A DNA stretch of 35,570 nucleotides from Acanthaster planci (Eukaryota; Echinodermata; Asteroidea; Valvatida; Acanthasteridae), in the NCBI RefSeq assembly GCF_001949145.1, contig NW_019091362.1, positions 10,955,021-10,990,590 of the forward strand, given 5' to 3'. Under the pieces are notes generated by a model. That model was not told the DNA's origin. It saw only the letters and a program-made list of their open reading frames with translations, and did not search any database. The first letter of the stretch is position 1. Each line of letters begins with the position of its first letter. The position numbers were made by a program, and so were the translations under genes. Of the stretch, positions 8,871-20,426 are shown in pieces.

Positions 8871-11800
8871 ACATTTTGAACAGAACAAAAGGCAGGCAGG
8901 TGGTGGTTTTCCAGACATCTCAGTTGAATTTGGGAGAAAGCAAAATTGACAAGTATCTTCATACATGTACATTGTACGAGCAAAGTAGAAATTCAAATGA
9001 AATCTTATTGACTGGGTACCAATACATGTATGTGTGTGATCAACTCCATCCCCCTACCCCCCCCCCAAGTTGTAATTAAAGAATTAGATGAATGGGCCTT
9101 CAGCTGCGAATCATTCTTGACTTTCACATTGACGACTGAGATGCACCCACCTCATACGTTATGTTGTAATTGTGTGTTGTAATTTTGCGCTGCGATTACA
9201 TGGAAACATTGCCATACAAGTTTATCCAACTGCTATGCAAAAATGACTTTGTTTAGCAGATTTGCTATGCAATTTTTTTGCTGAAAATTATTCCCTAGCT
9301 GTCTATTGAATCAATGTATCATGATGATGTCAGGCTTCTGCCATCTGTTTGTGGGAACAGTTTGTTTATTACTTTATATCCAGCTGGTATGTACATGTAC
9401 CCGAAGACGGTGTACATGTGTATGCAACCCATACATTACAAGCTTAATTCAATACTTCTCCTTATAATGCCATTCGGTTGTAGCATTTTTAATGTCCTTT
9501 TCTTTTTCGGCTCTCATAATATCCACTCTTTACTGTCTGATCAAGTGTCTCTAGCTATCTGAATTTATAGCTGTACTACCACATGGCTAAGCAACCTTTT
9601 GCTAATGGCAGAAAGGGCACTAGCATATGCCATACATGTACAATGTACATGCCATTAGTTCTACAACAACAACTTCTCCTTGTATGGTAAAGGTACATGT
9701 AAGTCGCCAGATTCTCAGAGAAATTGCAAAATAAACTATTGTGTTGTGTTTAGTCATTAAAAAGAAATCTGTAGTCTGTACATATGGATGCTTTGTTTCT
9801 GAAAGTTCAGGCTGTTCACTTAAAATTTGCCCATTGGCATTAATTATTGGGGGGTGCTGCACTCCTCCCCCCTCCCCCCAGTCACTGGGCTCCAACAGTG
9901 TACCGTTACCTACATACATGTCTACATGCATAGCGTACCTTAGTTGTTATGTATACCTTTTTCAAGTTTCTTGGGAGTAAATGTACAAATGTAAGTTTCA
10001 GTTGGATATTACATACATGAGTAACCAGCGGTGTGGAGTCAAAAGTACTAAAAAGGAACCTGAAAGAAGCCGAAGCAAAGACAAAAAGAAAACAAAAGAG
10101 CTGAGGGGATTGTATGAAATGCAGAAAATATAAATAATTTAATACAATTTCCTCACACAGTGCAGTAAATCGTAACAAGTAGAGAAGAAAAGAAGTCAGC
10201 AATTTCCCAGCAACGATTATGTGGTCACAATGCAGTACAAGATATTGTAGGTCTACTCAATTCTGAAAATCCAAATGTCACCATAGGAATATTGCACATA
10301 AGAATTTGCAATATGCAAGGCTACCACAGAATAGTGGGTCACATCAGAACACCTTTATTAAAGGTGTTTTTACAAGCCTTGCATCAGAAGTCAACAATGT
10401 ACATGTACAGTATGATTGTTGTAAGCAATTACAGCAACAGTTGGCAGTGCTGGGGTATTGAACTTCAAGAGGTAGACTGTGATTCCAGCAGACAGAACTC
10501 AATGTAACCAACGAAGGTAACAAAATCTAGACTAAAGAAAAGTGCGCCTTTAAAGCATGGCTGTTGGTGCAGGAATAAGCTTGCACAAACATGTGGGTCT
10601 ACACGTACATGTACATGTTCTTATACATGTAGGAGAACCACATCCTAAACAGTTCCATAAGCTCTAGGAATCTCAATACATGTGCAAAGAACAACTTGGT
10701 ATGCATATATACATGTATTGGGTACATTGTACATGTGGTACATGTAATTCAGAGCAGTGAATTACATTTACTTGACTAAGAAATGTACATGTACCATACT
10801 GGTATGTAACCGATCGACCACACCCAAGGGAAGGCTGGTTACACACAGTATACATTGTATGTACTGGTAAAAACTGCAAAGTACCATACATCATGCAGAC
10901 AGTACATGTACTGTAGCTTGGGGACGGATGTTTCCTTTTATACATGTACATGTACAGTACGAGTGTGTGTTAATTCCTTTGCACTTCTGCTGATATTGGG
11001 GATCCATCACACCGCATTAGAAGCATACATGTGCACACATGCAGAGGGAAAATGTAATTTGCGGTGGAGGCCCCCACCAGGGGAGGGGAAATCCCCTAAT
11101 CCTGTCAGACTCTCTGGGCTTACTGTACCTGGAGAATGGAATGAATCTGTCTGCTTGAATCAATCAATCAATCACAGACAGCTTTAAGTTGGGTACAGTA
11201 TTCTGGTCAATTGCCTAGCTTCTGGAGAGTGGTGGGATTTTGGAAGGGGGATTGGGTGTTCTTTCACATTCACATGTTTGTAGTTTGGGCTGTCTTCTTG
11301 ATGAGATTAAACAGTATTATTGGGCCACTTACATTGTACCGTACCCAGGGGGGGGGAGATTTCAGGAGAAAATTTCTGTTACATATATTTACATGTACAT
11401 GGGTACATGTATTCTGTACATGTGCTGTATGTTACCTTAAACCTACTGAAAGACTGAATTTTAAGAAAGAAATTGTCTGTGGCGAAAATGAAGTTTTGTA
11501 CAGAATGCACAAAATCTGTATAAATTGCTCACATCACCTTGTATTGTAATATACACAATATACGTGTAGGCCTACAGGGTACATGTAAATCTCAACTGAT
11601 GCTCATGTATGTACGTCGTAACATGTGGAACTACACACATGTACTGGTGCTTCATAATTGTGGGGACAAACATACGCTGAAAATTCTGTCGGTACCGAAA
11701 GTGTAATGGAACAAATGATTGTCCCTGCAATTCGGTCTCGACTTTGTTACAGAGAGAAACTCATCCCTTCCACCCAGTGAAGGGTCCACCCATACATTAA

Positions 11801-12000
11801 TTACATGTATGTACATTAGGTGCACAAATGCGCTTGTGATACAGATTTGTATAAGTTTCTCTGGTCTAACTGTAGGTGCAGAATACATGTATATACGTTG
11901 TACACATCCACATTAACGCTTTACAACCAACCCTTCATCCCCTCTCCTTCACAACCCAAGACTAGCCTTTTTAAGACAGGCAGTGCAGCTTTGAGCGGGG
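8871..12000. other. Unassigned non-coding sequence with scattered TACATG arrays
   Basis: No exon is recognisable. The stretch contains C-homopolymer runs (10 C at 9057-9066; CCTCCCCCCTCCCCCC around 9874-9890), a G run near 11348-11357, a short (CAAT)n tract near 11159-11173 and TACATG arrays near 9391-9420, 10604-10630, 10675-10795, 10940-10956 and 11390-11425. Frames are short and have no coding character. It is presumably intron or 5' flank of the catulin gene. Confidence 0.5.
10348..10368. repeat. Perfect 9-bp hairpin followed by a T run
   Basis: AACACCTTT (10348-10356), a 3-base loop ATT, then AAAGGTGTT (10360-10368), followed by more T. It looks like a bacterial terminator, but the context is an animal intron or flank, so it is recorded only as an inverted repeat. 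Confidence 0.75.
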
Positions 12001-12330
12001 CTGATTGAAGTGTTCAGAAATTCCCAGCACACAGCACCGGGGACTCGGTGGAGCATCGGATCCAGGAGCAATGCCTTGCCTCGCGTCTGATTCCCCTGCA
12101 GGAGAAAGGGAAAGAGCTGGAACCCTCTCCAATTTGGGTCAGAGACGAAAGGGGAGGGAATGGAAAGAGAGGCGGCTCAATTGTGCCGAGGCTTGTGACC
12201 AGGGGAATGTTGAAACGATGAAACCTGAGCAGTAGCGCTCGATGAAACTGCAGAATGAAAAGGCAAGGGAATGGGTGATGAAAGAAAGAATGAAAAAAAC
12301 CAAAAGTGCTCTCCATGGGCGGTTATTTTC
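12001..12330. other. GC-richer, purine-rich block without TACATG words
   Basis: Composition changes here: G/A-rich stretches such as GGAGAAAGGGAAAGAG and GGGGAGGGAATGGAAAGAG replace the AT-rich background, and the TACATG lattice stops. A + strand frame (12005-12235) is open, but its peptide has no family resemblance and no convincing splice sites flank it. It could be a regulatory block or a non-coding exon near the start of the gene, just before the assembly gap; I cannot tell which. Confidence 0.3.
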
Positions 12331-12518
12331 TCCCCTCGGATGATTTCCAATAATAAAATCAGATGCACCTGCACATAATAAACCATATCCCTGATTTCTT
12401 TTAGGCCCCTTCTGCTAAGTGCACTTTTTTAGCTTGTGTACTCTGGTCACGTATCCTGGTATTATTGCAGCATGTGGTATGATGGCATTGATTGGTTTTT
12501 TGAGGAAACATTTCATTG

Positions 12519-13449
12519 NNNNNNNNNNNNNNNNNNNNNNNNNNNNNNNNNNNNNNNNNNNNNNNNNNNNNNNNNNNNNNNNNNNNNNNNNNNNNNNNNN
12601 NNNNNNNNNNNNNNNNNNNNNNNNNNNNNNNNNNNNNNNNNNNNNNNNNNNNNNNNNNNNNNNNNNNNNNNNNNNNNNNNNNNNNNNNNNNNNNNNNNNN
12701 NNNNNNNNNNNNNNNNNNNNNNNNNNNNNNNNNNNNNNNNNNNNNNNNNNNNNNNNNNNNNNNNNNNNNNNNNNNNNNNNNNNNNNNNNNNNNNNNNNNN
12801 NNNNNNNNNNNNNNNNNNNNNNNNNNNNNNNNNNNNNNNNNNNNNNNNNNNNNNNNNNNNNNNNNNNNNNNNNNNNNNNNNNNNNNNNNNNNNNNNNNNN
12901 NNNNNNNNNNNNNNNNNNNNNNNNNNNNNNNNNNNNNNNNNNNNNNNNNNNNNNNNNNNNNNNNNNNNNNNNNNNNNNNNNNNNNNNNNNNNNNNNNNNN
13001 NNNNNNNNNNNNNNNNNNNNNNNNNNNNNNNNNNNNNNNNNNNNNNNNNNNNNNNNNNNNNNNNNNNNNNNNNNNNNNNNNNNNNNNNNNNNNNNNNNNN
13101 NNNNNNNNNNNNNNNNNNNNNNNNNNNNNNNNNNNNNNNNNNNNNNNNNNNNNNNNNNNNNNNNNNNNNNNNNNNNNNNNNNNNNNNNNNNNNNNNNNNN
13201 NNNNNNNNNNNNNNNNNNNNNNNNNNNNNNNNNNNNNNNNNNNNNNNNNNNNNNNNNNNNNNNNNNNNNNNNNNNNNNNNNNNNNNNNNNNNNNNNNNNN
13301 NNNNNNNNNNNNNNNNNNNNNNNNNNNNNNNNNNNNNNNNNNNNNNNNNNNNNNNNNNNNNNNNNNNNNNNNNNNNNNNNNNNNNNNNNNNNNNNNNNNN
13401 NNNNNNNNNNNNNNNNNNNNNNNNNNNNNNNNNNNNNNNNNNNNNNNNN
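12519..13449. other. Assembly gap (931 N)
   Basis: A continuous run of N. All frames that cross it are meaningless. The missing sequence could hold an upstream catulin exon, since none is visible between the gap and 17112. The true gap size may differ from the number of N. Confidence 0.99.
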
Positions 13450-16400
13450 ATGTAGTACATCAACCTCGACTCCATGGGTTGCGGTACGCATTCCTGCTCT
13501 ACCGGTAGCTCCTGTTAATGTAAAATACTAAAATGATACTGACTTGCTATTCAGGATAAATATACATTTAACGTAAAGTCAATCGTGCCCATATTTCAAA
13601 AGCTGCATGCTCACGCCCACGTATTCTCCTGCACGTCACGCATGCGTAAATCTGCATTACGCGTAAACACAAGCCTAATTTATATCCCAAATAGTGGGGG
13701 ATTTAAATTATACAATACCAGGGGTTAGATCGTGCAAGGCATGGTGGGATGTTATGTACTGTATATTTATGCTACGCAGGTCCTTGTCTGAAGGTGTACC
13801 CGATACCCTCTCCAAGTGTCTGGTAAAAACACTCATTGTACTAGAACCTGAAGGAGTTCCTTGTTTACTCTGCCGGTATAATGCAAACAGTGTTGTACAT
13901 GTACATGTACTGTAGATCACAAGTAGAAACCCTGATGAGATTGCTATACCAGTAGGCTGTTGCTTCAAAGAAACCATAACTTGTCTGATGGTTATTCGAT
14001 GGGGGGGCAGGTTGGGAGCAGGACAAAGGTGTCATGCTGGAATATTCACATTTTGTTTCTCAGCATTGGGGATGGGGACCATGCACATATGAGTCCATTG
14101 CTATCAATTGCAAATGGGCTTTGTTTGAACACAACAAGAACAAACAAGTAGAGGAGGCAGACGTACGGTACATGTACATGTGCATATCTTTCTCTTCAAG
14201 AGAGAGCACGGAACATGGAAGTTGGTTGCACAGCTCCGGCATTCAAACAGCTACCAGAAGGGTACGTGTATATGTTCATACATACCAGAAATTATAAACC
14301 TGTCATGTGATTTGCATTTCGTACTATGTACATCATCCTCTTTCGAGAGAGCATAGACCATGGGGTCCTGGATTGGACATGCGCTGGTTTAAATACATGT
14401 ACAATTTTACAGTACATGTACATGTACTTAAGTCAAGAAAACAGCCATGATTCCCTTGTGTTACTCTGTAATTTTAAGAACACACTGTCCTGACTGTAAT
14501 AGTGGTACACTGTATGTACATGTATCGTGCAGCGAGATATGCAACTTATCGCTGTTAGACCCCTCTACAACCACCCTGAATACCTGACAGAGATTTGGAA
14601 GCATCATCAATCCCTATTCTGCCACAGAGTGCAAGCAGTTAAATGTACTACTTATATGTACATGTACTTGTACGCACACTTTACCTGTGTGGTAATCAGT
14701 AGAGACAATGCTGAGAAATCCTGTGTGTGGTACACATTGCAAATTGCAACATTTAAAGCTGTTAGGAACGTGCATAATGAAGCAGAGCCATACGCTTGGT
14801 TTGACAGGATAATCCTCTGAAGTCCAGGGTAAATGTTGCAGAAAATTGTCTGTATTTTAATCTTTACACCATACATGATGTATAGTGCTACTCAGGCATG
14901 CACATGTAAATGTACATGCAAGCCCAAATAATGTACCGTACACATGTGTGGTACATCATACTGGTAATGTTGTTGCCTGCTATGGTACCGTTAGAGCACA
15001 TGGTGTTTTGTACACGGAAGGGGTTTTATGGCACCAGAAGTATTTCGTTTTGTCGGTACCACGGTAATATGATTGCCAAAGAATTGAAATTAAGTGAAAG
15101 ATGTTTTTTTGCGGAATGATTCATTTCACTGAAATTGTTTTTAGCAAAAAAGTGTTTAGCTGAACAAGTTCAATTACATGTAAATTAAACAATTGGTACA
15201 TGTACATGCAGGAAGTGCCATCTTTGTAGTGACATTTCCAAAGGAATCTTCCACCAAACTGTCCCCTTCTGTCACGACTGAAAATACTGGTATGTGAACT
15301 ATTTGATTTTGAGCAGAAAGTTCTGTATTTTGCTTTGTGCTGATGCTGTCCACTTTAATAAAAAAAAGTCAAATTTCTGATTCCGTTTTCCGAACGATTG
15401 AGAGATGACGCTCTTATTTGGAAGGACCTGTTTTCATCTGTTAACCGTATCATGGTAAAATCAGTATGGCGTAATTGGTACAGTTCAAAAAGGAAACAAG
15501 ACAGATGAATGGAACAGTAACAAGCAAACGAAGCAGAAACATACATGTACATGTAGCTCCACTTTTTCCCATGCTACATCTTGCAGGAATAGTATTAGCA
15601 TACCGGTAGCAACAGCCTCGTACATGTACATGTACCCGAGGTAATACTGATGTACGGTAATACAACAAGGTTTAAAGGACACTTTCAAGAGCTGGCAAAA
15701 TGAGGTACAGGTAATGTACCCTGTGGGGTACATCACTCGAGTACCATGACCTACATGTACATTGTATATCACTGTGATACATGCACGTTTTATGCACCTC
15801 ATGGGGTTGGTCAGCACAAGTGTGAACTACATGTACATGTATGTATCAGATTGATTACTGTACTTGTTTGGACTTGATGAACATGTGAAAGTGAAGTCAT
15901 GCATGTAAACATTACTCACACATGTACGATATGGTAGCTCCTTACAAATGACTGCCTCCGTAGTTTTTCATGTGCCAGTATTGGCAGTACATGTACCTGT
16001 ACCTACTGCTACCTTGCATGCACATGCACTGATAAAAACAAATAACCAGAAACAACATTTAGAAAACCCAAACAATAAAATAATGGTAACCCTTCTTCCA
16101 CACCATTGACTTGCACGGTGCACCAGTCGCTGAGTACTTTCTAAGCTACTGGTATATACCGGTCTATTCACAGAGAGGTCTTCCAGACCCCGCTCAAATT
16201 TACTATCAATACCACAATAAACAAAAAAGAGGAGTATTCCTTCTCTTCCTCAGGAGGAAAACAACCCAATTCTGCCCCCATTAGGCATCCTTGGAGGCAT
16301 TCTTAGGTGGGAAACGCTGTCCAAATTCATGGCTCAATTGAATTCCAACTCATTTACAAGTGCGGTATTTGTACTAATCCAGTTCCCATTGGGTTTGCGT

Positions 16401-16593
16401 GCCATTAAATTGTTTGCTATCTACTTGCCTATACAGTATGTACCCCGGTAGATGTAGCTGGCCATAAGGAAGTGCGCAGAAAGTGCATTGTATGGAATTT
16501 CTGTGGGCTTTGGATACACATTGTCTTAGCGAAAATAATTTTCAGAAGTTAATTGTTTCAAGTTTTTGTTACCTACAAGTGTTTGCGTACTAG

Positions 16594-16615
16594 CATGGAG
16601 CTTTGTAGCTCCATG
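16594..16615. repeat. Perfect 9-bp hairpin with a 4-base loop
   Basis: CATGGAGCT (16594-16602), loop TTGT, then AGCTCCATG (16607-16615). TACTAG stands just before the left arm and again, one base on, after the right arm. The hairpin lies about 500 bp upstream of the first visible exon, just ahead of a dense TACATG array. Confidence 0.85.
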
Positions 16616-16635
16616 GTACTAGCATGTGCTACAGT

Positions 16636-16706
16636 GTACATGTACATGTATGCAGTACCGGTACATGTACATGTACATATAGACACATGTACATGTACAT
16701 GTAGTG
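16636..16706. repeat. TACATG/TACCGGTACATG array 0.4 kb upstream of the first visible exon
   Basis: Successive TGTACATGTACATG, GTACCGGTACATG and ACATGTACATGTACATG blocks occupy about 70 bases. Because the unit is self-complementary, the RNA of this array could fold on itself or pair with arrays downstream of the exon (nearest at 17859-17872 and 18150-18172). Confidence 0.85.
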
Positions 16707-17111
16707 GTACAAGTCATAAACCAAAGGAAGGTTGAACTTGCAAAACAAACTCTTTTTCACTGTCATCAGTAGGTTCGAACATCTACCGTATGCATACCGG
16801 TATTGTGCCTGTACGTATACATATTTCTACGATGGTCACGGTACCAGTACGTGTGTGTATGTACACTTATCTTGCAAAGATATACAGTGTATGTACATGT
16901 ATTTTGCTTTTTTCAGAACTGGAAGTTCTATGAAAGATTAATTGGATTAAAGTTGGTCAAGCTTTTCTGCTCATGTGAAGCAACGCCGTGCTCCAGTTAT
17001 GGTTCAGGTTCTTCAAGTCTGATGTTAATCTCTTTGGGTCCTTTTCATTTATTTATTTTTATCACGCTTCATTTATTAATTTATTTGCTTACTTTTTTAT
17101 CACTCTTGCAG

Positions 17112-17304
17112 ATCACCACCCTTGTCAACCACCGAGAGAAGCCAGGCAAGAAGTCGGAGAAGACCTGCAAGGCAATTGAGCGTGTTGGCCAGGCAGTCAA
17201 CCTTGCCATTGAGCGGTTTGTGTCAGTTGGTGAAGCCATCGGAGACAACAATGCCGACATCAAGGACGATATGTTTGACGCCTGCAGAGAGGCTAGGCTG
17301 GCTG
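17112..17304 (+). CDS. CTNNAL1: Alpha-catulin, internal coding exon (N-terminal region), partial gene
   Basis: Alpha-catulin is an alpha-catenin/vinculin relative that acts as a cytoplasmic scaffold. Known work links it to Rho signalling through the exchange factor Lbc and, in worms, to the dystrophin complex and potassium-channel placement. This exon encodes 64 residues plus the first base of a Gly codon. It opens ITTLVNHREK, continues with KAIERVGQAVNLAIERFVSV and ends FDACREARLA. That matches my memory of the human protein's first helical region (ITTLINHK...IQRVGQAVNLAV.RFV.VGEAI). The acceptor is TTGCAG|ATC after a T-rich tract, in phase 0. The donor is G|GTAGAG, a weaker site, in phase 1. 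Vinculin or true alpha-catenin is less likely: their matching segments lack RVGQAVNLA. The start codon is not in view. Confidence 0.93.
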
Positions 17305-18059
17305 GTAGAGTATTTCACATGTTTTGCACATTTCTGTGTAAAAGGCATGGAGTTATTTCTGGAGATCAAGCTTGCAGAATGTTCACTGTGCATTTCTTTT
17401 GTAAAGCAGAAAGGCTAAGGAGAGTAGGCCTTCCTTCAGTTTCATGGACAGTGATCAGAAAATCATGTCCAGCATTTCTGGGAGAAAGAGTTTAAATGCA
17501 ACCAGTCATTTCTATTGTGTCGTGTGGATAAATCCAGAAATGAGGGGTCCATTTTTTTCATGTCCCTGTCACGTCTGATATGATTTTGTAAGTTAAGAGC
17601 ACATTTTCTGATTTCTGAGAGTGAAATTAATGCAAAGTACCTGCCCAACAAATAGTAATAGTTTGAGATCAATTCTGGTGATATTTCCATGCCAAATAAA
17701 AAAGGTCAGATGTAACAGGGACACAAAAAGTCACACTTTTGGACCCCTAATTTCTGGAATTACCCTTATAACCTTTTTTGCCAAGCAAAGCTGTTCCATG
17801 CTCAGAGGAAATTTTTGCCAGCAGTTGTGAACGAGTCCCAGTGCTTTGCAGCCAGACTACATGTACTGTATGTATGAAAGTAGGGAAACTCTGGCTGTCT
17901 GGACATTATTTCTTGATTGGGAAGAGACACTTTGAGTGTGGCAAATTTTAACTCCAAGATTGAATCGCCAGTATAAACAAATCTAGGGAATGTTTCACTT
18001 GACATTCCTATGATGGGCCCTTTAAACCCTAACCTCACTGAAAGCTACAAAATACCATC

Positions 18060-18230
18060 AATGTAGCATACAGTGCTGTGGCGTCTATGAGTACATAACC
18101 TTATTGTTCTCTGAAGCCGTAAAATACAACTATTAAGACAATGTATCATACATGTACGTGTACACATGTACAATGCTGTGGCACTATGAATGCTGGTACA
18201 TGACCTTAAATTGTTCTCTGTATGAGTAAC
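18060..18230 (+). repeat. Diverged duplication, one copy carrying a 20-bp TACATG-type insertion
   Basis: Copy 1 reads AATGTAGCATACAGTGCTGTGGC from 18060 on, followed by CTATGAGTACATAACCTT..TTGTTCTCTG. Copy 2 reads AATGTATCATACA from 18140, then about 20 extra bases made of TGTAC, GTGTAC and ACATGTAC, then the same TGCTGTGGC...CTATGAATGCTGGTACATGACCTTAAATTGTTCTCTG. The spacing between copies jumps from 80 to 100 bases exactly across the extra block, so the block is a clean insertion in copy 2 or deletion from copy 1. Confidence 0.75.
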
Positions 18231-20256
18231 AATGGAAGTGCCCTAGCCAGAAGTAGTAATTTGTTGCGCTAGGTCCTTCAGGCTCAGACTACTATGTAGT
18301 GTTTTGTAGTACTGAGTCCTGTACCCTATGTTATATGCCAGGGGGTTAGGGTTTATGGCAGGAAGCACTGTGTTTGGCTTTGTACTGAGCATTGTCACGG
18401 AACAGTGGCTCCATACAACCATGACAACAGTTATCGCAATGCGTACCTCCATCGACTGGGACCACTGCAAATGACTAGTGATAGTGTTACCCGTGGTTGC
18501 TGTATTGATAGTTGTATGTTGTTGTTGAACTTCTCCATGTTGTCAGTTCATCAACGTGCATCCCCACAACGTTTTTAGATGCACGTTCTTGCTCCATGGC
18601 ATTTTTGCTCTGTACACGTTCCTAACAAAGTTTGCTGGTTATTCAAGTCGAAGTCTCTTCCAGACAAGTAGGCAGGGTGTAATGGGTCATCCCGAAGTCT
18701 CTCATCCCTCCAGTGTGGCGCAAGACGGATACACTCTGGAGAGCGGTTTGCACACATGCACCAAATTAGCGTGCGTTTAATGGACCACGTAACTTGATTA
18801 ACTGTGCATGGTATTGACTGGCTGTCTGGGGCTGTTTACCCTGGACACAGCTGGTGCAATTCCTCTTCAGACCTTGATGGAGTCCTGAGACAACCCCAAT
18901 GTGTGAAATTACTCTCAGTCTGTAGTGGCGGAGGTGGAAGTGTGAGAAGAACCTCATTGATTGGGAAATATTGCAGTGCGCCAATCTAGTGTCTTGCACG
19001 ACCATCATTGAAAGTCATTAGTTCCAGTGTACATGTAGTTCCCATGTGTGCAACTTCTGCGCTGCCAAATAAGTAGTCTGTGCAAATGTCAAACAAAATA
19101 GCTTCATAAAAAATGGATGTAGCCGTATACTATACAGCGCCATCCACGAGTAAGTACCCATTTGAGAACGGAGCAATACATGCATGTTTGCAGCCCTTGA
19201 ACACCTCCTATCTCGCTCTCACTTGACTTGTTCTCGCACCAGGTTTGCACGAAGGTCGCTTGCAAGAAGAACGAATTTCCAACAGTACATGTACCGGTAC
19301 CTTGAAAGTAACTGGAGCCCCCTCGATACTGTTCACTCACCGTGAAATAAACGTCCATTTGGCCAGACCTGGAACGGGCATGTGTACATGTACATGTATA
19401 CTGTGCACCAGTAGTACGGAAGAAATGAATTTGGTTGTTAGTAGCACTTAAACCCAGAAAATTAGTGGCATTTAATTGTCTATAGGCAAACTTACAATTT
19501 TGTAAAGGAGGCAGGATTGGCCCAAGGGATATCCCCTCTGGTGCATGTACAGGGAATGTATGTACTAGTACATTTCATAAAAATGTGGACATTGTCAACA
19601 GTTTGACAATTACCGGTACAATCTGACAATAGTCCCAGTCATGTAGATGTGCAGGTTGAGTGATGTACATGCACATGCACATGCACCAGTACTTGTATGG
19701 TATATGTAGAGCCAGCAGGTGATTTTGCAGAGGGCAGTTATGTACATCAGAATATAGAACAGAAAATATTTGACATTTGATTTAATGCACACATATAAAT
19801 ACTGCAGGACAGTGCATGAAGTGACAAGACAAGGAAACTTTAAGACTTCCTTAGTGAGCCGAAATATTTACATGTACGTGTAACAGGTAACAGCGTGTTA
19901 CCAATATACTGGACTGGTTAATAGAAGTCAGGTTTCATACATGTAGCTATTGCATCAGTGATGTTGCTCTTTTACAAATTCAATTGCATACATGTATTTG
20001 TTAGCATCAGATGCCAGTAAGTTGGAGCTCCCTTTAAACATTGCACACATAAAGATTGACACACAATCAGGAACAAAGTTGGTTAAAAATCTGTGCATGT
20101 ATTTTAGGTTGGGCATGCATGCATTTTTCATGATATTTTGTCTTAAAGTTATCCAATGACCAATTGAGAACAAAAGAAAGAGGGTAAGGGATAGGTATTA
20201 GTGTCTCTCTTGAACAAACAAGGGCAGTGTAAGAGGCAGTATGTCTGGAAAGCCTT

Positions 20257-20289
20257 CCCCTCCCCCTTCTTCCCCCTTGGCCCTCCCCC
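20257..20289 (-). other. G-quadruplex-forming motif on the minus strand
   Basis: Five C runs of 4, 5, 5, 3 and 5 bases are separated by 1, 5, 4 and 1 bases. On the minus strand these are G runs that fit the G3+N1-7 rule with one run to spare. The minus strand is the template for catulin transcription, so the structure would form on the template strand and the RNA would carry the C-rich copy. Confidence 0.75.
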
Positions 20290-20400
20290 GAATCTGCTAC
20301 TGCATTATAAACTTGCCTTGAGTCTAGTAGTTTAAGTACCAGCTTGACTGGCCTGTTTGTTATTACTGTCGCATTGCCCAGAGTTAGCGTAACAGTTTTT

Positions 20401-20426
20401 GGTATTGATCGGGAGTAATCAATACC
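20401..20426. repeat. Perfect 9-bp inverted repeat with 8-base loop
   Basis: GGTATTGAT (20401-20409) and ATCAATACC (20418-20426) are exact reverse complements around CGGGAGTA. The arms contain TGAT/ATCA words typical of TALE or homeobox sites. It sits about 110 bases from the G-quadruplex motif. Confidence 0.8.

Larger units (their letters stand above)
13450..17111 (+). other. Sequence upstream of the first visible catulin exon (probable intron)
   Basis: It ends in a convincing 3' splice site: a T-rich tract and TTGCAG just before 17112. I found no exon encoding the expected preceding residues. TACATG arrays occur near 13896-13912, 14170-14182, 14412-14428, 15194-15208, 15542-15556, 15619-15635 and 15829-15842, and a strong one is at 16636-16706. 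A weak duplication (about 14190-14250 against 14330-14385, both with CTCTT..GAGAGAGCA...CATGG) is visible. A hairpin lies at 16594-16615. Confidence 0.6.

Noticed and set aside
8609-8983. Second minus-strand open frame overlapping the LINE tail
   Set aside because: It is a frame-shifted reading of the same sequence. The W-N-x-L-P and Cys-tail pattern is in the other frame.
10348-10373. Hairpin plus T run resembling a bacterial terminator
   Set aside because: The window is animal genomic DNA with introns; intrinsic termination of this type is not expected.
12005-12316. Open frames in the purine-rich block on both strands
   Set aside because: The peptides are low-complexity (Glu/Arg/Gly or Phe/Pro/Ser) and match no family. 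Openness follows from base composition.
12415-13531. Long open frames of 320-370 codons crossing the middle of the window
   Set aside because: They consist almost wholly of N and exist only because the gap has no stop codons.
16765-16790. GGTTCGAAC, similar to a tRNA B box, as a possible tRNA or SINE promoter
   Set aside because: No A box at a suitable distance, no cloverleaf and no repeat boundary could be found.
16803-17111. In-frame open reading upstream of the first visible catulin exon, with a Met at 16803
   Set aside because: The frame is Leu/Phe-rich because it reads the T-rich intron tract. A clear 3' splice site ends it, and the residues do not resemble the catulin N-terminus.
18021-18352. 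MITE bounded by inverted TAAACCCTAACC words
   Set aside because: No target duplication is visible at either end, and the interval is better explained by a local duplication between two telomere-like words.
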